A stretch of 19,854 bases of DNA. It comes from Planctomycetaceae bacterium UBA2972 (GTDB lineage: Bacteria; Planctomycetota; Planctomycetia; Pirellulales; Pirellulaceae). Each line of letters starts with the position of its first letter. The first letter of the stretch is position 1. The notes under the pieces are model-generated. The model was not told the origin of the DNA. It saw only the letters and a list, made by a program, of their open reading frames with translations, and searched no databases. Below, piece after piece: positions 1 to 6,951 of this stretch. The stretch is from positions 1 to 19,854 of the forward strand of contig DEAW01000096.1 in assembly GCA_002348315.1 (NCBI GenBank), read 5' to 3'. The position numbers and the translations under genes were made by a program.

Positions 1-80
1 GCAGTCCAAAGAACCAATACTGCAAAAGTGATACGGGCTATTGAGATATTATGCATGGATTTCCTAACAGGCGGCGGGTA

Positions 81-440
81 TTAAATTTCTTCGAGTTTTG
101 AAACCGTACGTTCGTTGTTAAGATTTCCGGTATTGAGAGTTCCAGCCGGTTCAAAGAGGATGACTTCACATTCTTCTTTTGCGACCGGTTTATGTTCGAC
201 GGTCTTGGGTATCACGCACATTTGTCCCGATTTTAATTCCACCGACTTGTCTCGAAAATGCAGCACCAGTGTTCCCCGAATGACCCAGAACAATTCATCT
301 TCATGTTCGTGGAAATGCCACTCAAATTCCCCCAGAAGTTTAACGACTTTGACATGTTGGCCGTTCAGTTCAGCAATCACTTTAGGTGACCAGTATTGAT
401 TGAAACTGTTCAGTTTTTCCGTGATATCAATAACGTTCAT
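81..440 (-). CDS. Small single-domain cupin protein
   Basis: A 119-residue protein that is essentially one cupin beta-barrel with no signal peptide, so probably cytoplasmic. The first cupin motif is visible as G37, H42, H44, E49 and G56 (WHFHEHEDE, then G), and the second as P78 and H83, giving the usual 3-His/1-Glu metal site. It resembles the mannose-6-phosphate-isomerase-like small cupins of unknown substrate that are common in environmental bacteria; these may be sugar or amino-acid isomerases, dioxygenases or simple binding proteins. The sequence does not decide between them. It stands alone on the minus strand with no convincing ribosome-binding site upstream of the ATG. Its promoter region is the 260-base gap up to about 700, which contains a short TGATC/GATCA dyad near 507-529 and nothing else I can name. 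Fold confident, function unknown. Confidence 0.85.
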   Translation of the reverse strand: MNVIDITEKLNSFNQYWSPKVIAELNGQHVKVVKLLGEFEWHFHEHEDELFWVIRGTLVLHFRDKSVELKSGQMCVIPKTVEHKPVAKEECEVILFEPAGTLNTGNLNNERTVSKLEEI

Positions 441-700
441 CTTTGAGCTTCTAGATATTTTACTGCGACTTTGGTCCGTTGTGTGATGAGTCGAACGATG
501 ACCTGATCATTGCTGTAAAGCGATCATAATTCTGTATCAGATTTTATTCTTGAATTAAATGTTTTTAGGTACATTCTACTGGCTAGGGTGACGAGCGTGT
601 TATCAATCTCAATTTCAACACTTTTGGGAGTCATCTTATTGGCGTTAAATTGTTAATTGCCACAGATCAATTAAATTGGAGAACTCTAAGAAAACGGCGA

Positions 701-1395
701 GTGTTGAATAGCATATTGATATTAGCGTTTGCTCTGGCAGTATGTTCTGCTTCACTGAAGGCAGGATTTCAGACCCAACGTATAATTTTTGGCTGTAGAT
801 GATATGAATGACTGGATTGGTTGTTTGGAATCGATGCCTCATGCATTTACTTCCAATCTTGATCGGCTTGCCGCACAGGAAGTTTGTTTTAACAATGGGC
901 ATACGATGGGCGTATTTTGTGCTCCTAGCCGCGCGGCAATTTGTTCTGGTTTATATGCCTCGACCACCGGTTGCTATACCACTCCTAATTAATCGTTTGC
1001 AAATCATGGAATCGAGTCTTTGTAAACGAGTTTTACCAAGGCTGGTTACACAACTCTGGGTACCGGCAAGTTGTATCATCATCCAACCGGTGCTATCGAT
1101 CAGCGGGGTTAGACACACTTTTATTTGCGTAACCAATTTTAGCGTGAACGCGGATGCCCAATGGAATCCTGGAGCAGTGGGATGCCTGTGCCACTGCCGT
1201 TTCCGAACGGTGTTTACAACCGTGGCAAGCAATTCAACGGAGGGTTGATCCTCGAATGGGGGGCTGTTGAGTACGATAGAGAAGAAGAGATCACCGATAC
1301 GATTCCGGGCTAACTGGGCCGTTGAACAATTATAGAAGAAACATGACAAGCCCTTCTTTCTGGCCTGTGGGCTTTATGCTCTGCACGATCCCATT
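701..1395 (+). pseudogene. Degraded sulfatase (iduronate-2-sulfatase-like)
   Basis: This is the remnant of a secreted type I sulfatase. A hydrophobic leader lies at about 704-763 (a TTG or GTG start, then ILILAFALAVCSAS). A frameshift follows. From 774 the frame reads PNV-stop-FLAVDDMNDW, the N-terminal metal-binding strand of sulfatases, then NLDRLAAQEVCFNN and CAPSRAAICSGLYASTTGCY, which holds the C-x-P-S-R formylglycine signature. The same frame continues through stop codons at 783, 990, 1023, 1110 and 1140 as AGYTTLGTGKLYHH, MESWSSGMPVPLPFPNGVYN and GGLILEWGAVEYDREEEITD. Near 1305 a +1 shift leads to ANWAVEQL, another stop, then KHDKPFFLACGLYALHDP. Homology ends near 1395, well short of the roughly 450-550 residues usual for the family. 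With five or more stops and two frameshifts it cannot encode an active enzyme. Clearly a sulfatase; the subfamily is inferred from the FLAVDDMNDW and PFFLACG style. Confidence 0.85.
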
Positions 1396-1557
1396 TTTTT
1401 CTTGCTGGAAGCTGTTTTTTTTGGATTATTAATGAAATTATTATCAACCCTCTTTATTCTTAATATTCAGCGGACTACAATTTCCTGTAACGATCGCTGT
1501 ATGCTTTTACTTTATCCTTTTGTTTAAATTACTTAGCTTATGTGGAAAGTTTCTAAT

Positions 1558-2061
1558 ATGATCTCCAAACGCTCCTTTTGCTTCACTCTAAGCCTTACTC
1601 TTCTATTATCTTTCTCTTTTCTAAGCGCTGACGAACCTGTAGCCACCATCGATAAGAAGGTGAGCAGTTTGAAGTGTTTTATCATGAAGACACGCCCTGT
1701 AGCGGGTAAGAAAATAGTTGAGTACAAAGATGCTAAACTTTATGTATGCTGCTCTGCTTGTGTATCCCGAGTAAAGAAATACCCTGAGAAGTATGAGGGT
1801 AAGGCTAATCACCAACTTGTTTACACTGGTCAGTATAAGCAGACTCTATGCCCTATTACTGGTTCTGAACTAACAGACGATTCACCTAAGTTCAAAGTGG
1901 ATGGTGGTGTTTTAGGTGCAGTAGAAGTGCACGTTGCCAGTGCCAAAGAAGTGGCATCGTTGAAGGCAATGGAAATTGACGATCAAATTAATGCTCTTTT
2001 TGGAACCGCTGCGTTCAAAAAAGGTAAATTTGTCAAAGTCAAGAAAGATAAAAAAGGTTAG
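1558..2061 (+). CDS. Secreted Cys-rich YHS/TRASH-like protein
   Basis: A 167-residue exported protein. The start at 1558 is preferred over an ATG six codons upstream (1540) because GGAAAG lies eight bases before it and the signal peptide (KRSFCFTLSLTLLLSFSFLSA) then begins directly. The mature part has C40 in KCFIMKTRPV, a C64-C65-x-x-C68 cluster in LYVCCSACVSRVKKYPEKY, and C98 in LCPITGSEL. This is the pattern of YHS/TRASH-like metal-binding modules: CP-(V/I)-(S/T)-G, then Y-x-x-CC-x-x-C, then a YPEKY-type helix. In related proteins the first motif is usually CPVSG; here it has drifted to CFIMK, while the second CPITG is intact. The C-terminus is lysine-rich (KKGKFVKVKKDKKG). It is probably a periplasmic metal- or thiol-handling protein, but the ligand is unknown. 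It is monocistronic, followed by a strong terminator. Confidence 0.75.
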   Translation: MISKRSFCFTLSLTLLLSFSFLSADEPVATIDKKVSSLKCFIMKTRPVAGKKIVEYKDAKLYVCCSACVSRVKKYPEKYEGKANHQLVYTGQYKQTLCPITGSELTDDSPKFKVDGGVLGAVEVHVASAKEVASLKAMEIDDQINALFGTAAFKKGKFVKVKKDKKG

Positions 2062-2136
2062 TTTTATTCAAGTGAATGCAAATACTCTTTCATAAAGATA
2101 TTTGTGCTGAGCTTGTTATTAACCTGCTAAATATAG

Positions 2137-2176
2137 AAAGCAGGCTGTTTCAATTTTGAGGCAGCCTGCTTTTTTT
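2137..2176 (+). terminator. Intrinsic terminator of the Cys-rich protein gene
   Basis: A perfect 11-base-pair stem, AAAGCAGGCTG at 2137-2147 pairing with CAGCCTGCTTT at 2162-2172, encloses a 14-base loop and runs into a T tract ending at 2176. It lies 75 bases after the stop of the gene at 1558-2061. The As on the left side also give the minus strand a T run, so it may work in both directions. Confidence 0.88.
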
Positions 2177-2297
2177 ATCATAATTTCAATACGCTAAAAA
2201 GATCTTCTTAGAATAGATCGTTTACTTCTCGGCAATAGAGTTGGCAGAAATAGAAAAACACACCTTAAACAACGCTCTTCGTAATGACTCTCTCTAG

Positions 2298-2332
2298 CGT
2301 TGGCTTTCGTATAAAAACGAAGGACAGCAACG
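2298..2332. repeat. Inverted repeat in the 2177-2373 spacer
   Basis: CGTTG at 2298-2302 and CAACG at 2328-2332 flank an inner stem, CTTTCGT at 2304-2310 with ACGAAGG at 2317-2323 (one G-T pair). The loop is ATAAAA. There is no T tract on either strand, so it is not a standard terminator. It lies just beyond the 3' end of the deleted sulfatase gene and may be a leftover processing or termination structure. I see nothing else in the roughly 200-base spacer. Confidence 0.4.
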
Positions 2333-2373
2333 GCAATTCGCAGTCAGAAAAATTTGTTTAAGCAGATGCGACG

Positions 2374-2924
2374 TTATTTTTGATGTATGTCTAACCAGTT
2401 CTGGACTTTTAGTCCAGGATGCTGCTTTGTTGGAATCTTTTCTGCTAATCGTCTCTTCGTTTCACTGTGCTCAGGTCTGCTGGCCAGATTAGTCCACTCG
2501 TCAGGATCGACTCGGTGATCGTCTGTTCCCTGTTGAAGCCGTCCAGTGAATTGCCATTGGTTTCCACACCGAATCGCGACTGAAATTTTCCAATCATTAA
2601 TCCGGCGCGTGACGGAACACACTGTGGGGCGGTACTGTAACCATTTCGTGCCAGTACACCGTTTTTGGCAAGAGCATCAACATTCGGCGTACTGATGTCA
2701 TCAAACACACCTTGGCAGGACAGATCAGCATAACCGTGGTCGTCGGTGTAGAGCACGATGATATTGGGGCGATTATCCGCCTGGGCGAGGTTCGTTACCA
2801 GCAGAACGATCAACAGTGAGATGGGTTTGATGAATTGACTGTTCGTTTGATTCCTGACTTCATGACTTTCACACGCCGGTCGCATTGGGAATTCAGTTGC
2901 GTCTACGCGATTTAGAATTTCCAT
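2374..2924 (-). pseudogene. Sulfatase with large internal deletion and frameshift
   Basis: The 5' part encodes a normal sulfatase N-terminus: a hydrophobic leader (FIKPISLLIVLLVTNLAQA), NRPNIIVLYTDDHGYADL with the metal-binding aspartates, then APQCVPSRAGLMIGKFQSRFG with the C-x-P-S-R formylglycine motif, up to GFNREQTI. The frame then leads into unrelated residues and stops. The other frame over the same bases (2374 to about 2540) encodes a typical sulfatase C-terminal tail: DDHRVDPDEWTNLASRPEH, KRRLAEKIP and a final NWLDIHQK. So the first 130 or so residues are fused, out of frame, to the last 45. At least 250-300 residues of the family's usual 450-500 are missing, including the K/H and D/N active-site segments. 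The ATG at 2924 overlaps the stop of the upstream sulfatase by 13 bases; an internal ATG 13 codons on is equally plausible as the original start. Confidence 0.85.
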
Positions 2925-4867
2925 CGATAAACCTCATTACCATCTCCATCGATCAATCGGATTCCGAAGATTGTGATTTCCCCGGCCGCTTTTGAAGGAT
3001 CGATGCGTACAGCGACGACAGGATGCTTGGCGGACCATGAAATGCTGTATTCGTGCGGTTGGCCGTCGTGCTGAATTTCAAAACCACGGCTACGGTCGCG
3101 AAAGAATACGGGGGTAACTCCTTTTTCCTGCCAGAAGATCTGTCCGGAGCCTCTGGAATCGGACGCCATCGTCATTTTCAACACCAGTTCTTGCTGAGTC
3201 AGCTCGATCGGAAGTTTAAAACTCAAATGGGGATCTCCACCACTGCTGGTGACAATAATTGAACTGTCTTTCAATGCAAGCTTACAGGTGCCACCAGGTT
3301 GCCATCCTGCGACCGGATTTGCTTTCATCCGCGGCGTGTTCGAGCCTGTTCCTTTAGGTCTGGTATTCGATTTGGGTTTAGCCTTCCCAATCATCTTAGG
3401 GTCGTATTTTGTAAGATCGAATCTGGGGTTCGGCAACGGAACAACAGCATTTGTCTCTGTTAGAAAATCCGCGATCAGCTTGTCGAGTTCCTCCACTCGC
3501 CTGGGATTTTCGGCCGCGAGGTTTGTTTGTTCAGCAATGTCGTGTTTTAAGTCGAAGAGTTTGTAACTGTGCTTGCCGGGAGATTCGCCATGAAAGACGC
3601 GGATCAGCTTCCAGTCTCCGACGTGAACGCTGACCGATGGTGGCAGCCAGTCCGGCACACGCGTTTGGTGGGGAAAGTACGTGAAGATTGCTTCCCGTTT
3701 TAGCATTCCACCTTGAAGAGCCGGAACGATGCTGATGCCATCGAATGTTTGCTGAGATTCGATCCCGAGTAGTTGTAGCACGGTCGGATAGAAATCGCAG
3801 CTCTGAATGATTTGATCGCTGCGAGTACCAGCCTTAACGTAGTCGGGATAAACGACAATCGCTGGACCGCGAACGCCACCTTCCCACATCGTCGCTTTCC
3901 CTCCGCGTAACGGTGTGTTGCTGGTAGGCACTGTGCCGTCGACTTGGCTGTACATGTTTCCGCCGTTGTCAGAAGCAAAGACAACGATCGTGTTTTCGGA
4001 AATGTTCAGTCGATCGAGCGTATCTAGCAGCATGCCGATTGCGTCGTCCATGCTTTCGATCATTGCGGCGTACGTCGGCGAGCGTTGTGGATTCGTCTTA
4101 TCGACTTGTTTGCGATACTTGTCGATCAACGTTCGCTTGGCATCGAATGGAGCGTGAACGCTAAACATCCAGTAATTTAGAAAGAACGGCTTGTTGCGGT
4201 GTTTTTCCATAAACGCGATAGCTTCTTTGGCCATCCGGTCTTCAATGTGTTCATCGGGAATATCGGGATCGTGATCGAAGTCTTTGAACTTCCATGGAGC
4301 CACATAACTTCCTGCCGGGCCGGGTCCGTGATGATGCGGTACGTCAACGTCAAAACCATGTTGCAGAGGCGAATAGGGTTCGGCGCCGAGGTGCCATTTA
4401 CCGAAGTGGCCGGTTGCATAGCCCTCGTCGTTTAATGTTTCCGCAAGCGTGTCGTACTTCGTGTCGAGCCGTGAGACCGACGTGAGTACGGTTGCTTTAG
4501 CATCAGGCGGACCGGTCGTTTTAGGTGTTGCCGTCAAGGTGATTGTTGGCAGATGACAGCTTGGCGAGGTAATGCCGTGCCGTGCAGGATTCAGGCCGGT
4601 CAATATGCTGGCACGCGTTGGTGAACAGAGTGGACTGGCTGAATATGCCCGTGTAAATGTCATCCCTCGCGCCGCAAGACGTTCGATGTTTGGGGTTTTA
4701 TAGAATTTGCTCGTACCGAACAGCGTTGTGTCGCTCCAACCGAGATCATCAGCAAGAATCAACACGACGTTGGGTTTTCGCGCAGGTTCAGCACCCGTCG
4801 CAATTGTCGTCAGCACAGAAATCGCGATCAAGAAAACAGAGGAGATCGATGTGCGTCGTCTATTCAT
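2912..4867 (-). CDS. Secreted type I sulfatase (formylglycine-dependent)
   Basis: A 651-residue exported arylsulfatase-family hydrolase, predicted to remove sulfate esters from a polysaccharide or similar substrate outside the cytoplasm. Residues 1-25 form a signal peptide (RRRTSISSVFLIAISVLTTIATGA). The alkaline-phosphatase-superfamily core follows: D40-D41 in LILADDLGW for calcium; C81-S-P-T-R85, the formylglycine signature; K157 and H159 in GKWHLG; H238 in SVHAP; D300-N301 in FASDNGGN; K324 in LRGGKATMWEGG. All key residues are present. Residues from about 515 to the end (from GWQPGG to YRWKF) add a beta-rich C-terminal domain not needed for catalysis. C81 needs a formylglycine-generating enzyme or equivalent, not seen in this window. 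Downstream lies an overlapping broken paralogue, suggesting a former two-gene sulfatase operon. The natural substrate cannot be read from the sequence. Confidence 0.93.
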   Translation of the reverse strand: MNRRRTSISSVFLIAISVLTTIATGAEPARKPNVVLILADDLGWSDTTLFGTSKFYKTPNIERLAARGMTFTRAYSASPLCSPTRASILTGLNPARHGITSPSCHLPTITLTATPKTTGPPDAKATVLTSVSRLDTKYDTLAETLNDEGYATGHFGKWHLGAEPYSPLQHGFDVDVPHHHGPGPAGSYVAPWKFKDFDHDPDIPDEHIEDRMAKEAIAFMEKHRNKPFFLNYWMFSVHAPFDAKRTLIDKYRKQVDKTNPQRSPTYAAMIESMDDAIGMLLDTLDRLNISENTIVVFASDNGGNMYSQVDGTVPTSNTPLRGGKATMWEGGVRGPAIVVYPDYVKAGTRSDQIIQSCDFYPTVLQLLGIESQQTFDGISIVPALQGGMLKREAIFTYFPHQTRVPDWLPPSVSVHVGDWKLIRVFHGESPGKHSYKLFDLKHDIAEQTNLAAENPRRVEELDKLIADFLTETNAVVPLPNPRFDLTKYDPKMIGKAKPKSNTRPKGTGSNTPRMKANPVAGWQPGGTCKLALKDSSIIVTSSGGDPHLSFKLPIELTQQELVLKMTMASDSRGSGQIFWQEKGVTPVFFRDRSRGFEIQHDGQPHEYSISWSAKHPVVAVRIDPSKAAGEITIFGIRLIDGDGNEVYRWKF

Positions 4868-5178
4868 ACTGCTGTATTGTTTTCGACTAGAATTTTAGTG
4901 GATTGACACATCGTGCTAATGCTTTTTTGTGCTGGTAAAAGGGTTAAACATAGCTGCTGAATCAGGGATTCCCATTCATACAACTCCTGGCACCAAGTCC
5001 GCCAGCGAACATTCCCAGACAAATTGTTCTTGAAAATCTAGTCCTAGGTAATCAGTTTAGCATCAGAGAAGGGCGTCGTCTTGAAACGATAAGGGTTATT
5101 TCCGAGACCTTCGACGACCGTCGTTTCTTCCCTCGGAGCTAACTCGAATGTTACTCCGATTTTGCGTATTCAAAAAAG
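4868..5178. other. Intergenic spacer, no gene supported
   Basis: These 311 bases lie between the sulfatase start and the tRNA-Arg 3' end and should carry the sulfatase promoter. I found no convincing -35/-10 pair on the minus strand. Read on the minus strand around 4960-5040, short stretches in different frames (LGMFAGGLGARSCM; SAAMFNPFTSTKKH) faintly recall the start of planctomycete DUF1501 proteins. There is no intact ORF and the resemblance is too weak to call a pseudogene. Confidence 0.3.
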
Positions 5179-5252
<74 letters not shown>

Positions 5253-5268
5253 GTCGTTAGAATGCCTA

Positions 5269-5297
5269 AGTATAACAACTACTGACTTTTCAGCTAA
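5269..5297 (-). promoter_or_regulatory. Probable tRNA-Arg promoter
   Basis: On the minus strand TATACT (5269-5274, five of six matches to TATAAT) lies 16 bases before the mature tRNA 5' end. Seventeen bases upstream is TTAGCT (5292-5297), a poor -35 match. Position and spacing fit a sigma-70-type promoter in the short gap between the nucleotidyltransferase-like gene and the tRNA. Confidence 0.5.
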
Positions 5298-5311
5298 GCC
5301 CTCGCGCAAAG

Positions 5312-5884
5312 TCAACGGATTTCGTCCGGAGTTGTTAAGATCTCGTCCAATAGTGAAGCTAATCCTGCTTCCTCCGCTAATTCACGGATCCTGACCTGCT
5401 GTTGCTCATTGGCTGACCGGAAGATGGACTTGATGTCGCTACGGCTCTTATGACTACCTAAGTTAACCCAGACGAGTTTCGAGATGGCAGCATCTTCAAG
5501 AGATACGACTGGATAAGCCATTCCTGGAAACAACTCAACCTCTACTGATCGACTTAACTCACCAGCGATCAATTCGCGCGGGTAAACATCAAGCTTCAAC
5601 GATTCATGAGTATCGTAAAGTTGAAACATCGATTTGTTTTCAAGCGACTTGGATATACTTTCGCGATTAACCAGATATCCTAGGACTTCGAGTTCAGAAC
5701 AGATTTCAGCCATATGTCTGGTTGTCGCTTCATTGTCGATGACTAAATCAACATCCTGTGTCATTCGCGGAATGCCGTATATGGATGAGGTGATTCCACC
5801 AGTAAGATGAAAGCGAACCTGATATTTGGAGAGTACAGCAATGAGTTTATCCAGTGTTTTTTGAAAGGCGTCTAAGGTAAACAT
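5312..5884 (-). CDS. Nucleotidyltransferase-fold protein (MNT/AbiEii-like)
   Basis: A 190-residue cytoplasmic protein with the minimal nucleotidyltransferase signature: L-T-G-G (G29-G30) followed by SIYGIPRMTQDVDLVID, giving the metal-binding pair D44-x-D46, and a third acidic residue D99 in LKLDVYP. A helical C-terminal half follows (about 125-190). This matches the stand-alone nucleotidyltransferase proteins near the AbiEii and DUF6036 groups, often found beside a small gene; some such pairs act as toxin-antitoxin or abortive-infection systems. Here the small gene just upstream on the same strand (5886-6125) ends one base before this ATG, so the two are surely co-transcribed and translationally coupled. 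The active site looks intact, but whether it is a toxin, an antitoxin or a housekeeping protein cannot be told from sequence. Confidence 0.75.
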   Translation of the reverse strand: MFTLDAFQKTLDKLIAVLSKYQVRFHLTGGITSSIYGIPRMTQDVDLVIDNEATTRHMAEICSELEVLGYLVNRESISKSLENKSMFQLYDTHESLKLDVYPRELIAGELSRSVEVELFPGMAYPVVSLEDAAISKLVWVNLGSHKSRSDIKSIFRSANEQQQVRIRELAEEAGLASLLDEILTTPDEIR

Positions 5885-5885
5885 A

Positions 5886-6125
5886 TTACCGGTGCCTCTG
5901 ATTCATTAACTCAATGGCACCAGGGTCGTCCTGATAGAGCACTTCAGCGACCTTCCAGCGTAATTCTTCCTCCGACATCTCGCCCTCACGTTCTGTAATC
6001 TGACGAGCGATATTCTGCACATGAATTTGCAGCATCGCAAAAGACCGCTCCAGTTTTTCACTGGGAGTCAGCTTAAGCATCTCCTGCTGATAAATATCTT
6101 CAATGTCTCGATTGTCTTCTGACAT
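5886..6125 (-). CDS. Small helical partner of the nucleotidyltransferase
   Basis: A highly charged, all-helical protein of 79 residues (from MSEDNRDIED), not assigned to a named family. The ATG at 6125 is chosen because GGTGAT stands seven bases upstream on the minus strand; an ATG at 6134 or GTG at 6137 would add three or four residues. The central part, KLTPSEKLERSFAMLQIHV, is an amphipathic helix. The C-terminal part, EMSEEELRWKVAEVLYQDDPG, resembles small proteins that precede nucleotidyltransferase genes in planctomycetes and cyanobacteria. No DNA-binding helix-turn-helix and no HEPN R-x4-H motif is seen. Its role as partner or regulator is inferred only from the one-base spacing to the next gene. 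Its promoter must lie in the divergent gap before the nitroreductase gene. Confidence 0.65.
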   Translation of the reverse strand: MSEDNRDIEDIYQQEMLKLTPSEKLERSFAMLQIHVQNIARQITEREGEMSEEELRWKVAEVLYQDDPGAIELMNQRHR

Positions 6126-6342
6126 CAATGCCATCACCAGTCAAACTAAAAATCAGAATCGTAACAACAGTATATCAACTCAATTCGCAACCGACATCTC
6201 GCCCTTTACCCATACTATTTTCACCTCGCTCATGGTTAACACTCCAATTGGCGACCGGTACAATCAACTCATAACAGGCAACGACTTTTGCCGAATTCTA
6301 TTTCCTCAACCACAAACGAATCCCCACAAGATAGATTTCCTG

Positions 6343-6945
6343 ATGAACCTTAATGAAGCCACGAAACTGATTGAATTTCGCCGCACGGTGAAGCCCATTG
6401 ATATGGACGGACAACCCAATTACTCAGACCAGCTAGTGTCGCAAGCAACCATTGAGCAACTACTGAGTAACGCCAATTGGGCGCCAACCCACGGCCTTAC
6501 CGAACCCTGGCGATTTACGGTCTATCAGGGAGAATCACTCACCGAACTCGCTCAGTTCCTCCGCCAAACCTACACGGAACACACACCGGAAGAGCTATTC
6601 AAGGAAGCCAAACGTGACAAAATGGCCTCCTACGCCGAAAACACGCAGGTGGCGATCGTGTTAGGAATGGAACGTCATCCCGGTAAAATTCCTGCCGAAG
6701 AAGAAGTGATCGCCGTCGCCTGTGCTGTTCAAAACCTACACCTGTCCGCAGCAGCAGCCGGCCTGGGAGGATTCTGGTCCACAGCTCCCATATACGACCT
6801 GCCCACGACTCGAGTCCATTTTGGATTTGCCGGCGAAGACGACCGCTGCCTGGGAATCTTCTACATTGGATACCCCAAAAACGACTGGCCTGAACGCAAA
6901 CGAGGTGCTCCCAAACCTGTCCAAGACAAAATCACCTGGAGATAG
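6343..6945 (+). CDS. Nitroreductase-family flavoprotein
   Basis: A 200-residue FMN-dependent oxidoreductase of the small YdjA-like nitroreductase class. The FMN-binding N-terminus reads IEFRRTVKP (residues 10-17), followed by NANWAPTHGLTEPWRF (about 48-63), the family's AP-x-HG-x-x-PWRF motif. Later come AVACAVQNLHLSAAAAGLGG, the second nucleotide-contacting helix, and a C-terminal YIGYPKNDWPERKR segment. The frame is open for 80 codons upstream to 6103, but that stretch has no family similarity and overlaps the divergent gene, so the ATG at 6343 is used. It ends six bases before the MR/MLE gene and so appears to be the first gene of the operon. Such enzymes reduce nitro groups, quinones, enones or other conjugated systems; the true substrate may be an intermediate of the neighbouring imino-acid pathway, which is inference. 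Confidence 0.85.
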   Translation: MNLNEATKLIEFRRTVKPIDMDGQPNYSDQLVSQATIEQLLSNANWAPTHGLTEPWRFTVYQGESLTELAQFLRQTYTEHTPEELFKEAKRDKMASYAENTQVAIVLGMERHPGKIPAEEEVIAVACAVQNLHLSAAAAGLGGFWSTAPIYDLPTTRVHFGFAGEDDRCLGIFYIGYPKNDWPERKRGAPKPVQDKITWR

Positions 6946-6951
6946 TGTTAG

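Noticed and set aside
1..84. Open plus-strand frame from the window edge ending ...MDFLTGGGY at a TAA at 82-84.
   Set aside because: Only 27 codons, no recognisable motif, and such a run without a stop is likely by chance; it could be the tail of a gene outside the window but cannot be supported.
951..1349. Minus-strand open frame of 132 codons across the first sulfatase wreck.
   Set aside because: The plus strand carries clear sulfatase motifs over the same bases; the minus frame has no recognisable features and is a shadow.
3053..4898. Several plus-strand open frames of 60-105 codons inside the 651-residue sulfatase gene.
   Set aside because: All are antisense shadows of a gene with full catalytic motifs.
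4902..4925. TTGACA followed 17 bases later by a T-rich hexamer on the plus strand.
   Set aside because: The second element does not match a -10 box and no plus-strand gene follows; chance match.
4960..5040. Minus-strand fragments recalling the start of a DUF1501 protein.
   Set aside because: Similarity is spread over frames, very short and uses common residues; not enough for a pseudogene call. A translated search of 4868-5178 would decide.
6103..6342. Eighty-codon in-frame N-terminal extension of the nitroreductase.
   Set aside because: No similarity to the family, low-complexity polar residues, and it overlaps the start of the divergent small gene; the family N-terminus begins at ATG 6343.
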